Source: Legionella feeleii
GTDB lineage: Bacteria; Pseudomonadota; Gammaproteobacteria; Legionellales; Legionellaceae
NCBI RefSeq assembly: GCF_001467625.1
Contig: NZ_LNYB01000081.1
Span: 18,836-82,835, forward strand
DNA length: 64,000 nucleotides
Direction: 5' to 3'
Position 1 is the first letter of the stretch. The number at the start of each line of letters is the position of its first letter. The position numbers and the translations under genes are program-made. Below are positions 55,256 to 63,903 of the stretch, piece after piece. The notes beneath the pieces are model-generated. The model worked only from the letters and a program-made list of their open reading frames with translations. It ran no database searches and was not told the DNA's origin.

Positions 55256-56245
55256 ATGGCGTCTGGTAGTTCATTTATCTTGTTTGTTATTGTAATAGCC
55301 TTTCTCTTTGATTTTATTAATGGCTTTCACGATGCAGCAAATTCCATCGCCACCATAGTCACTACCGGCGTTTTGACACCGCGCCAAGCTGTTTTGTGGG
55401 CGGCTTTTTTTAATTTTATCGCTTTCTTAATTTTTAATTTAATGGTTGCAAAAACTATTGGTAGCGGTTTAATTGACACCACCATAGTAGATGCCTCTCT
55501 TATTTTAGCCGCGTTAGTAGGTGCGATTTTTTGGAACCTGGTAACCTGGTACTATGGCCTGCCATCTAGTTCTTCGCATGCCTTAATCGGTGGCCTTGCT
55601 GGCGCAGCACTTGCAAAAGCCGGTGTCAGTGCCCTAAAACTCGCTGGCTTTTTGAAGGTTGCTATTGGTATTTTTGTTTCTCCGGCAGCGGGATTACTAA
55701 TTGGTTTTTTCCTTACTTATCTCTTTAGCCGTCTATCAAAGTATCAAAGTGAAGTAGCTCTTAATAGAATGTTCAAAGGGTTCCAGCTTGCTTCTTCAGC
55801 CCTGCTAAGTTTGACTCATGGTGGAAATGACGCGCAAAAAACCATGGGGATCATCGCCGTTTTGTTATTTTCTGCCTCCTGGCTTGGCGGTACTTTTTAT
55901 GTCCCTTTTTGGGTTGTTATCTCTTGCCATCTGGTTATTAGTTTGGGGACTTTAGCAGGTGGCTGGCGTATTGTGCACACCATGGGCACAAAGATCACTG
56001 AACTTAACACCATGCGCGGTTGTGCAGCAGAAACAGGGGCGGCCATCATGATTTTTGCAGCCACTGAGTATGGTATTCCTGTTTCAACAACCCATACAGT
56101 CACTGGTTCAATAGCTGGTGTCGGACTAATTAATGGTGTTAATGGCACCTACTGGCCTGTTTTAAAGCGAATTTTTCTCTCCTGGTTATTGACTGTTCCA
56201 GCCGCCGGAATAGTAGCAGCGGGTCTTATGCTAACCCTTCGCTAG
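55256..56245 (+). CDS. PiT-family inorganic phosphate transporter
   Basis: A 329-residue low-affinity, proton- or metal-phosphate symporter. It shows the duplicated signature GFHDAANSIATIV near residue 22 and THGGNDAQKTMGIIAV near residue 186, and GLPSSSSHALIGGLAG and GIPVSTTHTVTGSIAG in the helical hairpins. Ten or so membrane helices are predicted. It starts 15 bases after the CorC-like gene. Its stop overlaps by 4 bases with the convergent exoD gene. Confidence 0.93.
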   Translation: MASGSSFILFVIVIAFLFDFINGFHDAANSIATIVTTGVLTPRQAVLWAAFFNFIAFLIFNLMVAKTIGSGLIDTTIVDASLILAALVGAIFWNLVTWYYGLPSSSSHALIGGLAGAALAKAGVSALKLAGFLKVAIGIFVSPAAGLLIGFFLTYLFSRLSKYQSEVALNRMFKGFQLASSALLSLTHGGNDAQKTMGIIAVLLFSASWLGGTFYVPFWVVISCHLVISLGTLAGGWRIVHTMGTKITELNTMRGCAAETGAAIMIFAATEYGIPVSTTHTVTGSIAGVGLINGVNGTYWPVLKRIFLSWLLTVPAAGIVAAGLMLTLR

Positions 56246-56844
56246 GTGAAAAAAATAACAAAAATTTCCTCTACTACATTGGCAAGTAAAAACAAATACA
56301 AAGAAGTAGCACAATAGGCGATAAATAATAACAAACCATCTTTTTCCGATAATCCTAATCCAAACAAAATAATTAAGAGCGCAAGCACAAAATTACTGAA
56401 AGGAATTGGTAACATTAAAAGCAAACCTAATCCCAGTAACATAATACCGTGTATTCGCTCCATCACTGGCGAAGAGAGAAACTGCCAACGCGGTTTTAAT
56501 AAAAGCTCTATGCGTTTTAAATGAGGGGCAGTCCTATGAACAATATTGGCCAATTTCTCAGCCTCAATGCGTTGTCTTGCCAGTGCCACGGGTAACCATA
56601 AAGAAGGCCTTGCCATAATAATATGCACCGCAATAAAAATAATGGGCACGCTAAAAATAAAAGAGACGCCAGGAAGTGCTGAAATAGGTAAAGCACTTGG
56701 TAGAGCAAAAAGAATAATAATTAAACCGTAGGCCTGCTCACCCATGGCTTTAACCAGAGTATTATAAGTCAGTAGGCCTTCCTTGTGTGTCTTTACAAGA
56801 CGCTGTAACAAATAAGAAATACTGGTACGTTTCTGTTTTCTCAC
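56242..56844 (-). CDS. ExoD-family membrane protein
   Basis: A 200-residue inner-membrane protein. Family features are MGEQAYGLIIILFALPSALP (residues about 35-55), LPGVSFIFSVPIIFIAVHII, the loop with RIELLLKPRWQFL and the C-terminal FSNFVLALLIILFGLGLSEKDG. ExoD was named for rhizobial exopolysaccharide phenotypes, but its molecular role is uncertain. It is convergent with the PiT gene and 6 bases from the amino-acid permease gene on the same strand. Confidence 0.88.
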   Translation of the reverse strand: MRKQKRTSISYLLQRLVKTHKEGLLTYNTLVKAMGEQAYGLIIILFALPSALPISALPGVSFIFSVPIIFIAVHIIMARPSLWLPVALARQRIEAEKLANIVHRTAPHLKRIELLLKPRWQFLSSPVMERIHGIMLLGLGLLLMLPIPFSNFVLALLIILFGLGLSEKDGLLLFIAYCATSLYLFLLANVVEEIFVIFFT

Positions 56845-56850
56845 AATAAC

Positions 56851-58233
56851 CTACGTACTTTCCTTGTGATTGAGCACACTGTTAAAACGGCCGTAAAACC
56901 AATAAAGGCCTATGCCAATCACCATCCAGACAATAAAACGGAGCATGGTAAACCATGGCAAGTTAATCATTAGGTAAGCGCAACTGATCACACCCAGAAC
57001 AGGGATTAAGGGCATAAAAGGTGTTTTAAATGGTCGAGGTAAATCGGGATGCGTATAACGTAAAATAATTACTCCGATACAAACTGTGATAAAGGCAAAA
57101 AGAGTCCCTATATTGACTAACTCAGCCAAATCAGCAATAGGTACAAAGGCAGCCAGAATGGCCATCAACGTTCCACAGGAGGCAATAATACGTATTGGTG
57201 TTTTAGTATGAGGATTAATCGAAGCAAAAAATCGTGGCAACAGCCCATCGCGTGCCATCGCCAAAAACACGCGGCTAAGACCATAAAATAGTACCAGCAT
57301 TACGGTGGTCAGCCCCGCTATAGCGCCAACACCAACTAATGCAGCAGCTATTTTATGTCCCAGCATCAATAAAACATAACTGATGGGAGAAGAAACATTG
57401 AGTGTGCTGTAATGAGCCATCCCTGTTAACAACCCGGAAACAATAATGTATAAAACAGTACAAATAGACAGAGAGCCTATAATACCTACAGGCAGATCCC
57501 TTTGTGGGTTTATAGCCTCTTCTGCCGCAGTGGATACGGCATCAAAACCAATATAGGCAAAGAAAATCAGGGAAGCCCCCTCAATCACGCCACGCCAACC
57601 GAAAGGCATAAAAGGCTTCCAATTATTCGGATTAATATCAATCAGTGCTATCCCGATAAAAAGGAAAATAACCAGTAGTTTCACCAGAACCATTAAATTA
57701 TTAAACCGGGAGCTTGTTTTTACTCCATAAACCAATAAGGCAGACAAAATCAAAATAATAGTAAAAGCCGATAAGTTAAATATTCCACCATCGGCAGGAC
57801 CATGAATGAAATAGGGAGGTAAATTAATTTTTAATGCTCGTAAAAAATCATTGAAATAGCCGCTCCAGCCAACTGAAACGGCAGAAACAGAGATAGCATA
57901 TTCCAGCAATAAATCCCAACCGACAACCCAGGCAATACATTCACCAAAACCAGCATAAGCATAGCCATAAGCACTGCCACAACCGCCAATGGCTGCTGCT
58001 AATTCAGCATAAGAAAGAGCGGCAAAGGCACAGGCAAACCCTGCTACAACATAGGATAAAATGATAGCCGGGCCCGCTTGCGTTGCGGCAACAATACCGG
58101 TTAACACAAAAATTCCCGCGCCGATAATAGCACCAACGCCCAGGAAAACCAAATCAAAAGCTGACAAGCACTGAGCCAAATGCGAATCAGTATCGACCGA
58201 ATCATGAATACCTTTTTTGCGAAACAAGTCCAT
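56851..58233 (-). CDS. APC-family amino acid permease (CAT-like)
   Basis: About 460 residues with twelve predicted helices. The first helix motif FDLVFLGVGAIIGAGIFVLTG (in part) and the GFDAVSTAAEEAINPQRDLP segment are typical of APC transporters, specifically the cationic amino-acid transporter subgroup with a long N-terminal cytosolic MDLFRKKGIHDSVD. ATG 58233 is preferred over the frame beginning at 58308. Substrate cannot be specified. Divergent from pagP. Confidence 0.9.
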   Translation of the reverse strand: MDLFRKKGIHDSVDTDSHLAQCLSAFDLVFLGVGAIIGAGIFVLTGIVAATQAGPAIILSYVVAGFACAFAALSYAELAAAIGGCGSAYGYAYAGFGECIAWVVGWDLLLEYAISVSAVSVGWSGYFNDFLRALKINLPPYFIHGPADGGIFNLSAFTIILILSALLVYGVKTSSRFNNLMVLVKLLVIFLFIGIALIDINPNNWKPFMPFGWRGVIEGASLIFFAYIGFDAVSTAAEEAINPQRDLPVGIIGSLSICTVLYIIVSGLLTGMAHYSTLNVSSPISYVLLMLGHKIAAALVGVGAIAGLTTVMLVLFYGLSRVFLAMARDGLLPRFFASINPHTKTPIRIIASCGTLMAILAAFVPIADLAELVNIGTLFAFITVCIGVIILRYTHPDLPRPFKTPFMPLIPVLGVISCAYLMINLPWFTMLRFIVWMVIGIGLYWFYGRFNSVLNHKEST

Positions 58234-58359
58234 GTTAGTATGCTCTCGACTAGGTGACGTTATAAATCGTATTAGGCTATAGCCCGTCATCAATGATGTC
58301 TGAATCACTTTAGCATTAAACCAAGTGGTGTAGAAACCCCGGACATATTGAAAACCCAG

Positions 58360-58935
58360 ATGAAAACAATTTTTATTGGCCTGTTACTCTTGATGATGAC
58401 GACTATTGTCAGGGCAGAAAATGACGCAACGTGTTCTACCTGGCATGCGTGGTTTAAGCCTGTCTGTATCAGTCAACGCTTAAAGCAAATATGGACAGAA
58501 GGCAGTAATGAACTATACCTTACCGGCTATGCCTGGCATAACCGTTATACCTATCCACCTGAAAAGATTAAAACTTATAATGAGCTTGCCTGGGGCGGTG
58601 GTTTAGGTAAGGGCCTGTATGATGAAAATGGTGATTGGCATGGACTCTATGCCTTCGCTTTTCTTGATTCGCATAAAAATGTCGAGCCAGTCGCTGGCTA
58701 TGCTTTTCTTAAAGTTGCGCATTTAAGTGACAACATGCGAGTTGGTGCAGGGGTTGCCGCCCTGGTTACGGCGCGTCCGGATCTTAATAAGGGTATCCCC
58801 TTTCCAGGAGTTCTCCCCTGGCTATCATTTAATTACCGTCAAGCAACCCTCTCCGCCACCTACATTCCTGGCTTGTCAAAACGTAATGGAAATGTCCTGT
58901 TTTTATTAGGGAAATGGACCTTTGATTTAATGTAA
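58360..58935 (+). CDS. pagP: PagP-type lipid A palmitoyltransferase
   Basis: A 191-residue outer-membrane acyltransferase that moves palmitate from phospholipids to lipid A and raises resistance to cationic peptides. Signal peptide MKTIFIGLLLLMMTTIVRAEN. The conserved N-terminal YLTGYAWHNRYTYPPEKI carries the catalytic His. Later beta strands include WHGLYAFAFLDSHKN and YRQATLSATYIPG, ending in LGKWTF. The Legionella homologue Rcp is a known virulence factor. TTG 58348 could add four residues. Confidence 0.92.
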   Translation: MKTIFIGLLLLMMTTIVRAENDATCSTWHAWFKPVCISQRLKQIWTEGSNELYLTGYAWHNRYTYPPEKIKTYNELAWGGGLGKGLYDENGDWHGLYAFAFLDSHKNVEPVAGYAFLKVAHLSDNMRVGAGVAALVTARPDLNKGIPFPGVLPWLSFNYRQATLSATYIPGLSKRNGNVLFLLGKWTFDLM

Positions 58936-59034
58936 TTTCGAGACGTCTACTGATCTTGCAAATTATTCTTGCCAGAAAGAATCGCGCTTGCTAGTCTGGC
59001 GATTCTAATCCACATATGCCAAGGAGATTATTAC

Positions 59035-59457
59035 ATGACGTTAAAATCCCTTTTGATCGCTTTCGTTAGTGCATTGGTAATTTCTGGCTCTTCGTTCGCG
59101 TTCAACCATCCTTCCAGTTGCCCGGATGCCAATTTAATAAAAAGCACCAAGATGGCACTGGCTCAAACATTATTACGTGATATGTACCTAACTTATAACC
59201 TTAGCAAATACGGCACTCAAAATTCCTGGCTTTTTACAATGGGGCCTATCCCTGCTGAATCCGCAGAAAAAGCGGTCGCTGAAGGGAATAAGCGATTGGT
59301 CAATCTCTCTGGAAATCCTGTACCACAACAGGATGAAGAAGAGATCTGGGCCTGTGTTTATAACATGAGAGATGATCACACGCTTGCGGTGGCTTTCCAG
59401 TCTGATTCCATGCTGTCTCCACTCAAAGTAAAACATCTCCTCAATACTAAACATTAA
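59035..59457 (+). CDS. Secreted protein of unknown function
   Basis: About 140 residues from ATG 59035, preceded by AAGGAG. Signal peptide MTLKSLLIAFVSALVISGSSFA. The mature part has NHPSSCPDANLIKSTK, WLFTMGP and EEIWACVYN, and resembles DUF4949-type secreted proteins known mainly from Legionella (tentative). Two cysteines may pair. Followed directly by a terminator. Confidence 0.72.
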   Translation: MTLKSLLIAFVSALVISGSSFAFNHPSSCPDANLIKSTKMALAQTLLRDMYLTYNLSKYGTQNSWLFTMGPIPAESAEKAVAEGNKRLVNLSGNPVPQQDEEEIWACVYNMRDDHTLAVAFQSDSMLSPLKVKHLLNTKH

Positions 59458-59462
59458 TGAAC

Positions 59463-59481
59463 ACGGAAGCTTTGCTTCCGT
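59463..59481 (+). terminator. Hairpin after the secreted protein gene
   Basis: ACGGAAGC (59463-59470), loop TTT, GCTTCCGT (59474-59481): a perfect 8-base stem just after the stop codon, before the tag gene at 59494. Confidence 0.7.
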
Positions 59482-59493
59482 CTATTCACGGTA

Positions 59494-60060
59494 ATGACTA
59501 TGCCACGATGCGCCTGGTGCACTAAAGATCCCCTCTATATCTCATACCATGATGAGGAGTGGGGGGTTCCTGTCAGAAAACGGGAAAAACTCTTTGAAAT
59601 GGTTCTTTTGGAAGGCATGCAGGCAGGCCTAAGCTGGTTTACTATTCTCAAAAAAAGGGAAGCCATGCGCAAAGCGTTCTTGGATTTTTCACCAGAAAAA
59701 CTGGCTATCCTGACCGACAAAGAGCTGGAATTGTTACTCAACAGTGAAGGTATTATACGTAATAAATTAAAAATTAAGGCGGTACGTACTAATGCCATCA
59801 GTTTTTTACGCGTAGAGGCGCGAGAAAACATTGTTGATTATTTCTGGCAATTTACCGAGGGACAAATTATTCAAAACAGCCGGGAAAGTCTGACTGATGT
59901 TCCAGCAATTACTCCGGCTTCGATTGCAATGGCCAAACAATTAAAGAAAGATGGTTTTGCTTTTATGGGCCCAACCACCTGCTATGCTTTCATGCAATCT
60001 GTGGGCATGGTAAACGATCATGTCAAATCCTGCTTCCGTTGGCAGCAACTGCAATCATAA
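59494..60060 (+). CDS. tag: DNA-3-methyladenine glycosylase I
   Basis: A 188-residue base-excision repair enzyme that removes 3-methyladenine. The N-terminal MPRCAWCTKDPLYISYHDEEWG has the zinc-ligand Cys and the conserved D-P-L-Y-x-x-Y-H-D-x-E-W-G-V-P motif. GMQAGLSWFTILKKREAM forms the helix-hairpin region and the C-terminal MVNDHVKSCFR supplies further zinc ligands (His, Cys). ATG 59494 or 59500 are both possible starts. Confidence 0.94.
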   Translation: MTMPRCAWCTKDPLYISYHDEEWGVPVRKREKLFEMVLLEGMQAGLSWFTILKKREAMRKAFLDFSPEKLAILTDKELELLLNSEGIIRNKLKIKAVRTNAISFLRVEARENIVDYFWQFTEGQIIQNSRESLTDVPAITPASIAMAKQLKKDGFAFMGPTTCYAFMQSVGMVNDHVKSCFRWQQLQS

Positions 60061-60380
60061 TTGGAAACCAGGTATACCAGGTATATTGTCTTCTTAATCT
60101 CAGTACTTTATTCCAATACTGAAATCCTTCTTATCGTTGTTAAGCAGTTCCTGCTTAAACCGCAACAACTTAACAAAATTTAATAGTCACAAGCTTTTTA
60201 CACAAACAGCTACTCGGCTATTCAACATCAGCTACACCGAACTTAACCCCTTTCTTTCCCTTGTTTGATCTAGGGTTTTTCAACGCTTTTTCCTATTTTT
60301 TACCCCGATTTCAGGAGCTGTCTATGGTGGCGAAATAGAATTATTTATGAACAAGTTGTTCATAAATTAAGGAGTCCATC
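60061..60380. other. Regulatory region upstream of the PARP-domain protein
   Basis: 320 bases without a gene. A clear feature is a near-perfect palindrome at 60344-60366 (half sites TTTATGAAC and GTTCATAAA around AAGTT) just upstream of the ribosome site AAGGAG of the next gene. It may be an operator or an mRNA hairpin. Confidence 0.5.
60344..60366. promoter_or_regulatory. Palindrome before the PARP-domain gene
   Basis: Half sites TTTATGAAC and GTTCATAAA flank a 5-base centre AAGTT, 15 bases before ATG 60381. It may bind a dimeric regulator or fold in the transcript and limit translation. Confidence 0.5.
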
Positions 60381-63302
60381 ATGTTTACTAAAACAGACAG
60401 CCAACCTCAAGGCCCAGAAACAGACATCGTTAATCTACCTACAAAATCATCCAGCTTTGGTTACACGATGTCCATAGATCTTGCCCCACTTAATCAATTT
60501 AAGAAATTTTGGCAGCATAATGCGAATACGAATAAAAGCGGGATTTGGCAATGCCTGGCTAATAACTATATCAATCGACCCTATCTTGATATCCCCTCCG
60601 TAATAGCAAAATACTCTTATAATTTACAGCATGACAATTATACCGTTTATCACCGCAATCATGATGTCACCCATGCCGTTAGACAACGACATTATGCAAA
60701 AAATTATCTGGAAATTATTGCTAAATACGGCAAAGACGAATTCAGTACTCTAGCCAAAGCAATAATAAATGATGCTGAGGTAAAAACCTGCTTAGAATTA
60801 GCCATCTTTTTATGTCGCAGTGGCCGAACCAATGAGCAATCAGGCAGAGATGATCCAAATAACGCCAAACGTTCTTCAGAATTATTTACCGAGGTTGCAA
60901 CCAGACTAGGATTTGACAAGGGGTTGATTGAATTTCTCGCTTTCTCAATCGCCACTCATAAACCGGATTTTGCTAAGTATAAGGATTTGGTTAGCAAACT
61001 TCCCGGTAACGATAAAGAAAAGCTGGCGAAATTATTATATAGAATTATAGACTTAAGTCATCATACGGATCTGGTACGTTGCAAGACGGGCGGCCCCGAT
61101 CAACCCGTACGCAAGGATATTGAACATGAACTGAGCGAGCTTTTAGCAGAAAACAAAGTGAATGTTCCCAACGCCGTGTCAAATCTGCTTACTTATGCTA
61201 TCCAAGCCTGCAAAACGACTGGTACCTGTGTTAAATATCAGGAATTTGGCAGAGAAAATACAGACTATGATGCACAGTTAAAAGTCTTGCATACCAAAGA
61301 TGTTCTATGGTCAATGGGTGAGTTACAAAAAGTAGAACTTGATATAGAACAAGAAATTCATAATGGTAAATATGGCGCATTTCAAGAACTGATTAAGAAG
61401 GTCACCAATACTAAAAAATTAGATTTAACTAATTGGAGAATTGATACTAAGGAATTAAATACTCTCCTTAAAATTATTGAGCAACACGAATTAACAAGCG
61501 CCTTCCTCGTAGGTTTAAAACCAAGTGCTCATCAACAGACATTAGTTACCGCGTTACAAAATAAAAGTAAAAATCAAAATACGCCGATCCTTATCAAATA
61601 TGCGCAAGCATTGGGTGAAAATGCCGTCAATAACTTTGATCAGCAATTTCAGCAACAAGCTCGTGAGCGCCTTAAAGTCTCTATGGCTTTTGAGCCTTCA
61701 CGCCTTGCTCGTGCCAAAGATAACGGGATAAGCGCTTATTTTTCTCAAATGATAAAAGAAGCGAAAGGTGATGTACCTGCTTTTGGTGGCGATCAATTTG
61801 CAACCCATGTTACCGGCGTTACCAAATTAGCTAACGATGAAATCGAACAAAAATATGCAGCAGTCAAAAAAGATATAAAACTTCAGAAACCCCTGCCTCA
61901 AAACTATCTTGCGCAAATGCAAACGATTGAGATACCTGATATTCAATTAGAGGACGGTGAAATGTTACTTTACCATGGTACTGGTGCGGATATTGCCCAC
62001 CTTATCATGACAAATGGTTTTGATGAAAATCGTTGCCGCCGTGTTACTGGCAATGGCTATGGTCCTTTGGGAAAAGGAATTTACTTTACCTCCGAGCTTT
62101 CAAAAGCAGCCACCTTTTCCCGTTGCAGTCAATGCAATATGACTGAGCAATGTTCCTGTTACGATAAAGAAACCATGCAGCCTGCGGAACGTGTTGTTTT
62201 ACTAAATCGTGTATACGTAGGTAATGCTGAAATTTTATCGGCAAAAAACGACCTCATTAAAGAGAGAGAAAAACCAGCTGATTCTTTTGACTCCTGCATT
62301 GCCTTATCACAAGAACTTGATCCTAAATCAGATTATCGCTCCACTGAAATTTGTGTTCCTAAAGGTGCGCAAATCATTCCACTCTATGAGATTCGCTTCA
62401 CCTTCACCCCTAATTATTTGTTGTCAGCTAATTGGGATAAGGCTCTGGCTAATAACGGTTTGGCAAATGTTCCTTCTGATTCATTCCAAACATTACTTAA
62501 AAATCATCGCGCGTTGTTAGCTAAGGTAAATGAATTAATAGATAGCGATGCTTCAAATATTAACGCCCAGATAGACCAGCTTCAAAAACTGGGCAATAAG
62601 ATCATTTATCACCTAACTGAAATGAGAAATCAGCTTGGGCAAATACAACATCCTGATATTCAACAAGAACAGAGTCTAAAACAGCTAACCATTCAACTTA
62701 GAGATATGAATACCCTACAAACACAACTTACTGACTATCTAAAGCAAAATATTGCTGAACAAAAAGATAAGCAACTCCAAGAGCAAGAGCAGAAGCCAGT
62801 TATATCCAGTTATGCATCATTTTTTACCCCCAAATATGTCTTAAAACAAAAAATAACAACTTTAAATGATGATGCACTTAACAGAGACACCTTCATTTCA
62901 GGCCTGATTAAGAGCCTTGACATAGCGCTTGAATATAATCAAAAGAAAAACCATTCTAGTCGCTTCGCGCTCAGCATGTTCTCTTCAAACCCCCCACATC
63001 GAACTCGCTTAACGCAAGAAATGATTAGGTTGCGTGAGTCATTAAATAAGTTGGATAAGAACGATTTAGTACAAGCAAACAAACTGTTATCCGAAGCGCT
63101 CGATGACTTGACGCAAGCCGCCGACAATCATAACAACCTTAGTGCTATCAAAACCTCAACTGCTTATAAAAATCTTCTTCAACATCAACAAAAATTACAA
63201 CAACTCATGCTTAATGAAACTGTTGAGTTGGCAGATCTGCAATCTGCAGCCAATAATCATTCCGTTGACAATGGGAATGAATTGGCTTTTAAGATGGAAT
63301 AA
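60381..63302 (+). CDS. SidE-like phosphodiesterase plus PARP-type ADP-ribosyltransferase protein, candidate effector
   Basis: 973 residues, no signal peptide. Residues about 85-235 carry YHRNHDVTHAVRQ (His94, His98), CRSGRTNEQSG (Glu152) and LSHHTDLVRC (His227/His228). Spacing and patterns resemble the phosphodiesterase domain of SidE/SdeA effectors. Residues about 525-670 form a PARP domain: LLYHGTGADIAHLIMTNGF (His532), GKGIYFTSELSKAATFS (Tyr568) and YRSTEICVPKGAQIIPLYE (Glu656), the H-Y-E triad of poly- or mono-ADP-ribosyltransferases. A cysteine group CSQCNMTEQCSC is inserted. The C-terminal 300 residues are coiled coil. SidE effectors join a phosphodiesterase to an R-S-E ART; here the ART is PARP-type. 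Recognition is by memory, so the phosphodiesterase call is tentative. Confidence 0.8.
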   Translation: MFTKTDSQPQGPETDIVNLPTKSSSFGYTMSIDLAPLNQFKKFWQHNANTNKSGIWQCLANNYINRPYLDIPSVIAKYSYNLQHDNYTVYHRNHDVTHAVRQRHYAKNYLEIIAKYGKDEFSTLAKAIINDAEVKTCLELAIFLCRSGRTNEQSGRDDPNNAKRSSELFTEVATRLGFDKGLIEFLAFSIATHKPDFAKYKDLVSKLPGNDKEKLAKLLYRIIDLSHHTDLVRCKTGGPDQPVRKDIEHELSELLAENKVNVPNAVSNLLTYAIQACKTTGTCVKYQEFGRENTDYDAQLKVLHTKDVLWSMGELQKVELDIEQEIHNGKYGAFQELIKKVTNTKKLDLTNWRIDTKELNTLLKIIEQHELTSAFLVGLKPSAHQQTLVTALQNKSKNQNTPILIKYAQALGENAVNNFDQQFQQQARERLKVSMAFEPSRLARAKDNGISAYFSQMIKEAKGDVPAFGGDQFATHVTGVTKLANDEIEQKYAAVKKDIKLQKPLPQNYLAQMQTIEIPDIQLEDGEMLLYHGTGADIAHLIMTNGFDENRCRRVTGNGYGPLGKGIYFTSELSKAATFSRCSQCNMTEQCSCYDKETMQPAERVVLLNRVYVGNAEILSAKNDLIKEREKPADSFDSCIALSQELDPKSDYRSTEICVPKGAQIIPLYEIRFTFTPNYLLSANWDKALANNGLANVPSDSFQTLLKNHRALLAKVNELIDSDASNINAQIDQLQKLGNKIIYHLTEMRNQLGQIQHPDIQQEQSLKQLTIQLRDMNTLQTQLTDYLKQNIAEQKDKQLQEQEQKPVISSYASFFTPKYVLKQKITTLNDDALNRDTFISGLIKSLDIALEYNQKKNHSSRFALSMFSSNPPHRTRLTQEMIRLRESLNKLDKNDLVQANKLLSEALDDLTQAADNHNNLSAIKTSTAYKNLLQHQQKLQQLMLNETVELADLQSAANNHSVDNGNELAFKME

Positions 63303-63420
63303 CCGTAATAAATGGCTCTTCGTTGTGAAAGCAATGAAGAGCTGATTTCTTTAGACAAACACTCTCAATCTCTTACCCCACACCATTAAATATTAAATTT
63401 GTGACTATAATTTGAAAAGT

Positions 63421-63546
63421 TAGGGGCTGTTTATATTTCGCTAGTTTGAATGCCTCGCAAGAGAGCATAAATGCTAGTATGTAAGCAGCGAAACGCAGAA
63501 AACCAAGCCATAAGCACCAAGATAATAGATATGTAAACAGGCTCTA
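63421..63546. repeat. Dispersed intergenic repeat, copy 2 (with imperfect terminal inverted repeats)
   Basis: The ends are TAGGGGCTGTTTATA (63421-63435) and the reverse complement of TATGTAAACAGGCTCTA (63530-63546), which reads TAGAGCCTGTTTACATA. Internal blocks are shared with the copy at 7307-7417. About 126 bases without a coding frame; resembles a miniature transposable element. Confidence 0.6.
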
Positions 63547-63576
63547 TTGTAGCTATCAAGGATGGGAGAGGCTGCG

Positions 63577-63903
63577 ATGAAAATCAAGATACTTTATGTA
63601 TTAGTAGCACTGATTGCATTCAGCACATCAAGCTTTGCCCAGAAAGTTATCATTCATGGTTTTCCTGTCCAACTTCATGCCAATGGCAATTACTACGATT
63701 TCCCTGACTACTATTTCTATGATCGTCCCGAGAGTAACTATCACTTTGTCATTTTAAACGGGGTAAAGCGCGTTTGTTATTTGTCTATAAAGAAAGAGTT
63801 TGCTGCACTTGATAGAGTGCGCATCCTTCTTGAAATTAAAGAGCAAACCTTACCCTGGAATTGCTATGCCTTTAATCCGCAATTTTTTGAAGTAGATTAT
63901 TGA
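63577..63903 (+). CDS. Small secreted protein of unknown function
   Basis: About 108 residues from ATG 63577, with GAGAGG six to ten bases upstream. The signal peptide is MKIKILYVLVALIAFSTSSFA. The mature part begins QKVIIHGFPVQLHANGNYYD and contains two cysteines (RVCYLS and PWNCYAF). No known family. The gene starts 30 bases after the dispersed repeat, which may supply or interrupt its promoter. Confidence 0.7.
   Translation: MKIKILYVLVALIAFSTSSFAQKVIIHGFPVQLHANGNYYDFPDYYFYDRPESNYHFVILNGVKRVCYLSIKKEFAALDRVRILLEIKEQTLPWNCYAFNPQFFEVDY

Noticed and set aside
60180..60210. PmrA-type direct repeat (CTTAACAAAATTTAATAG) upstream of the PARP-domain gene
   Set aside because: The spacing and half-site match to the Legionella PmrA box are too poor to claim.
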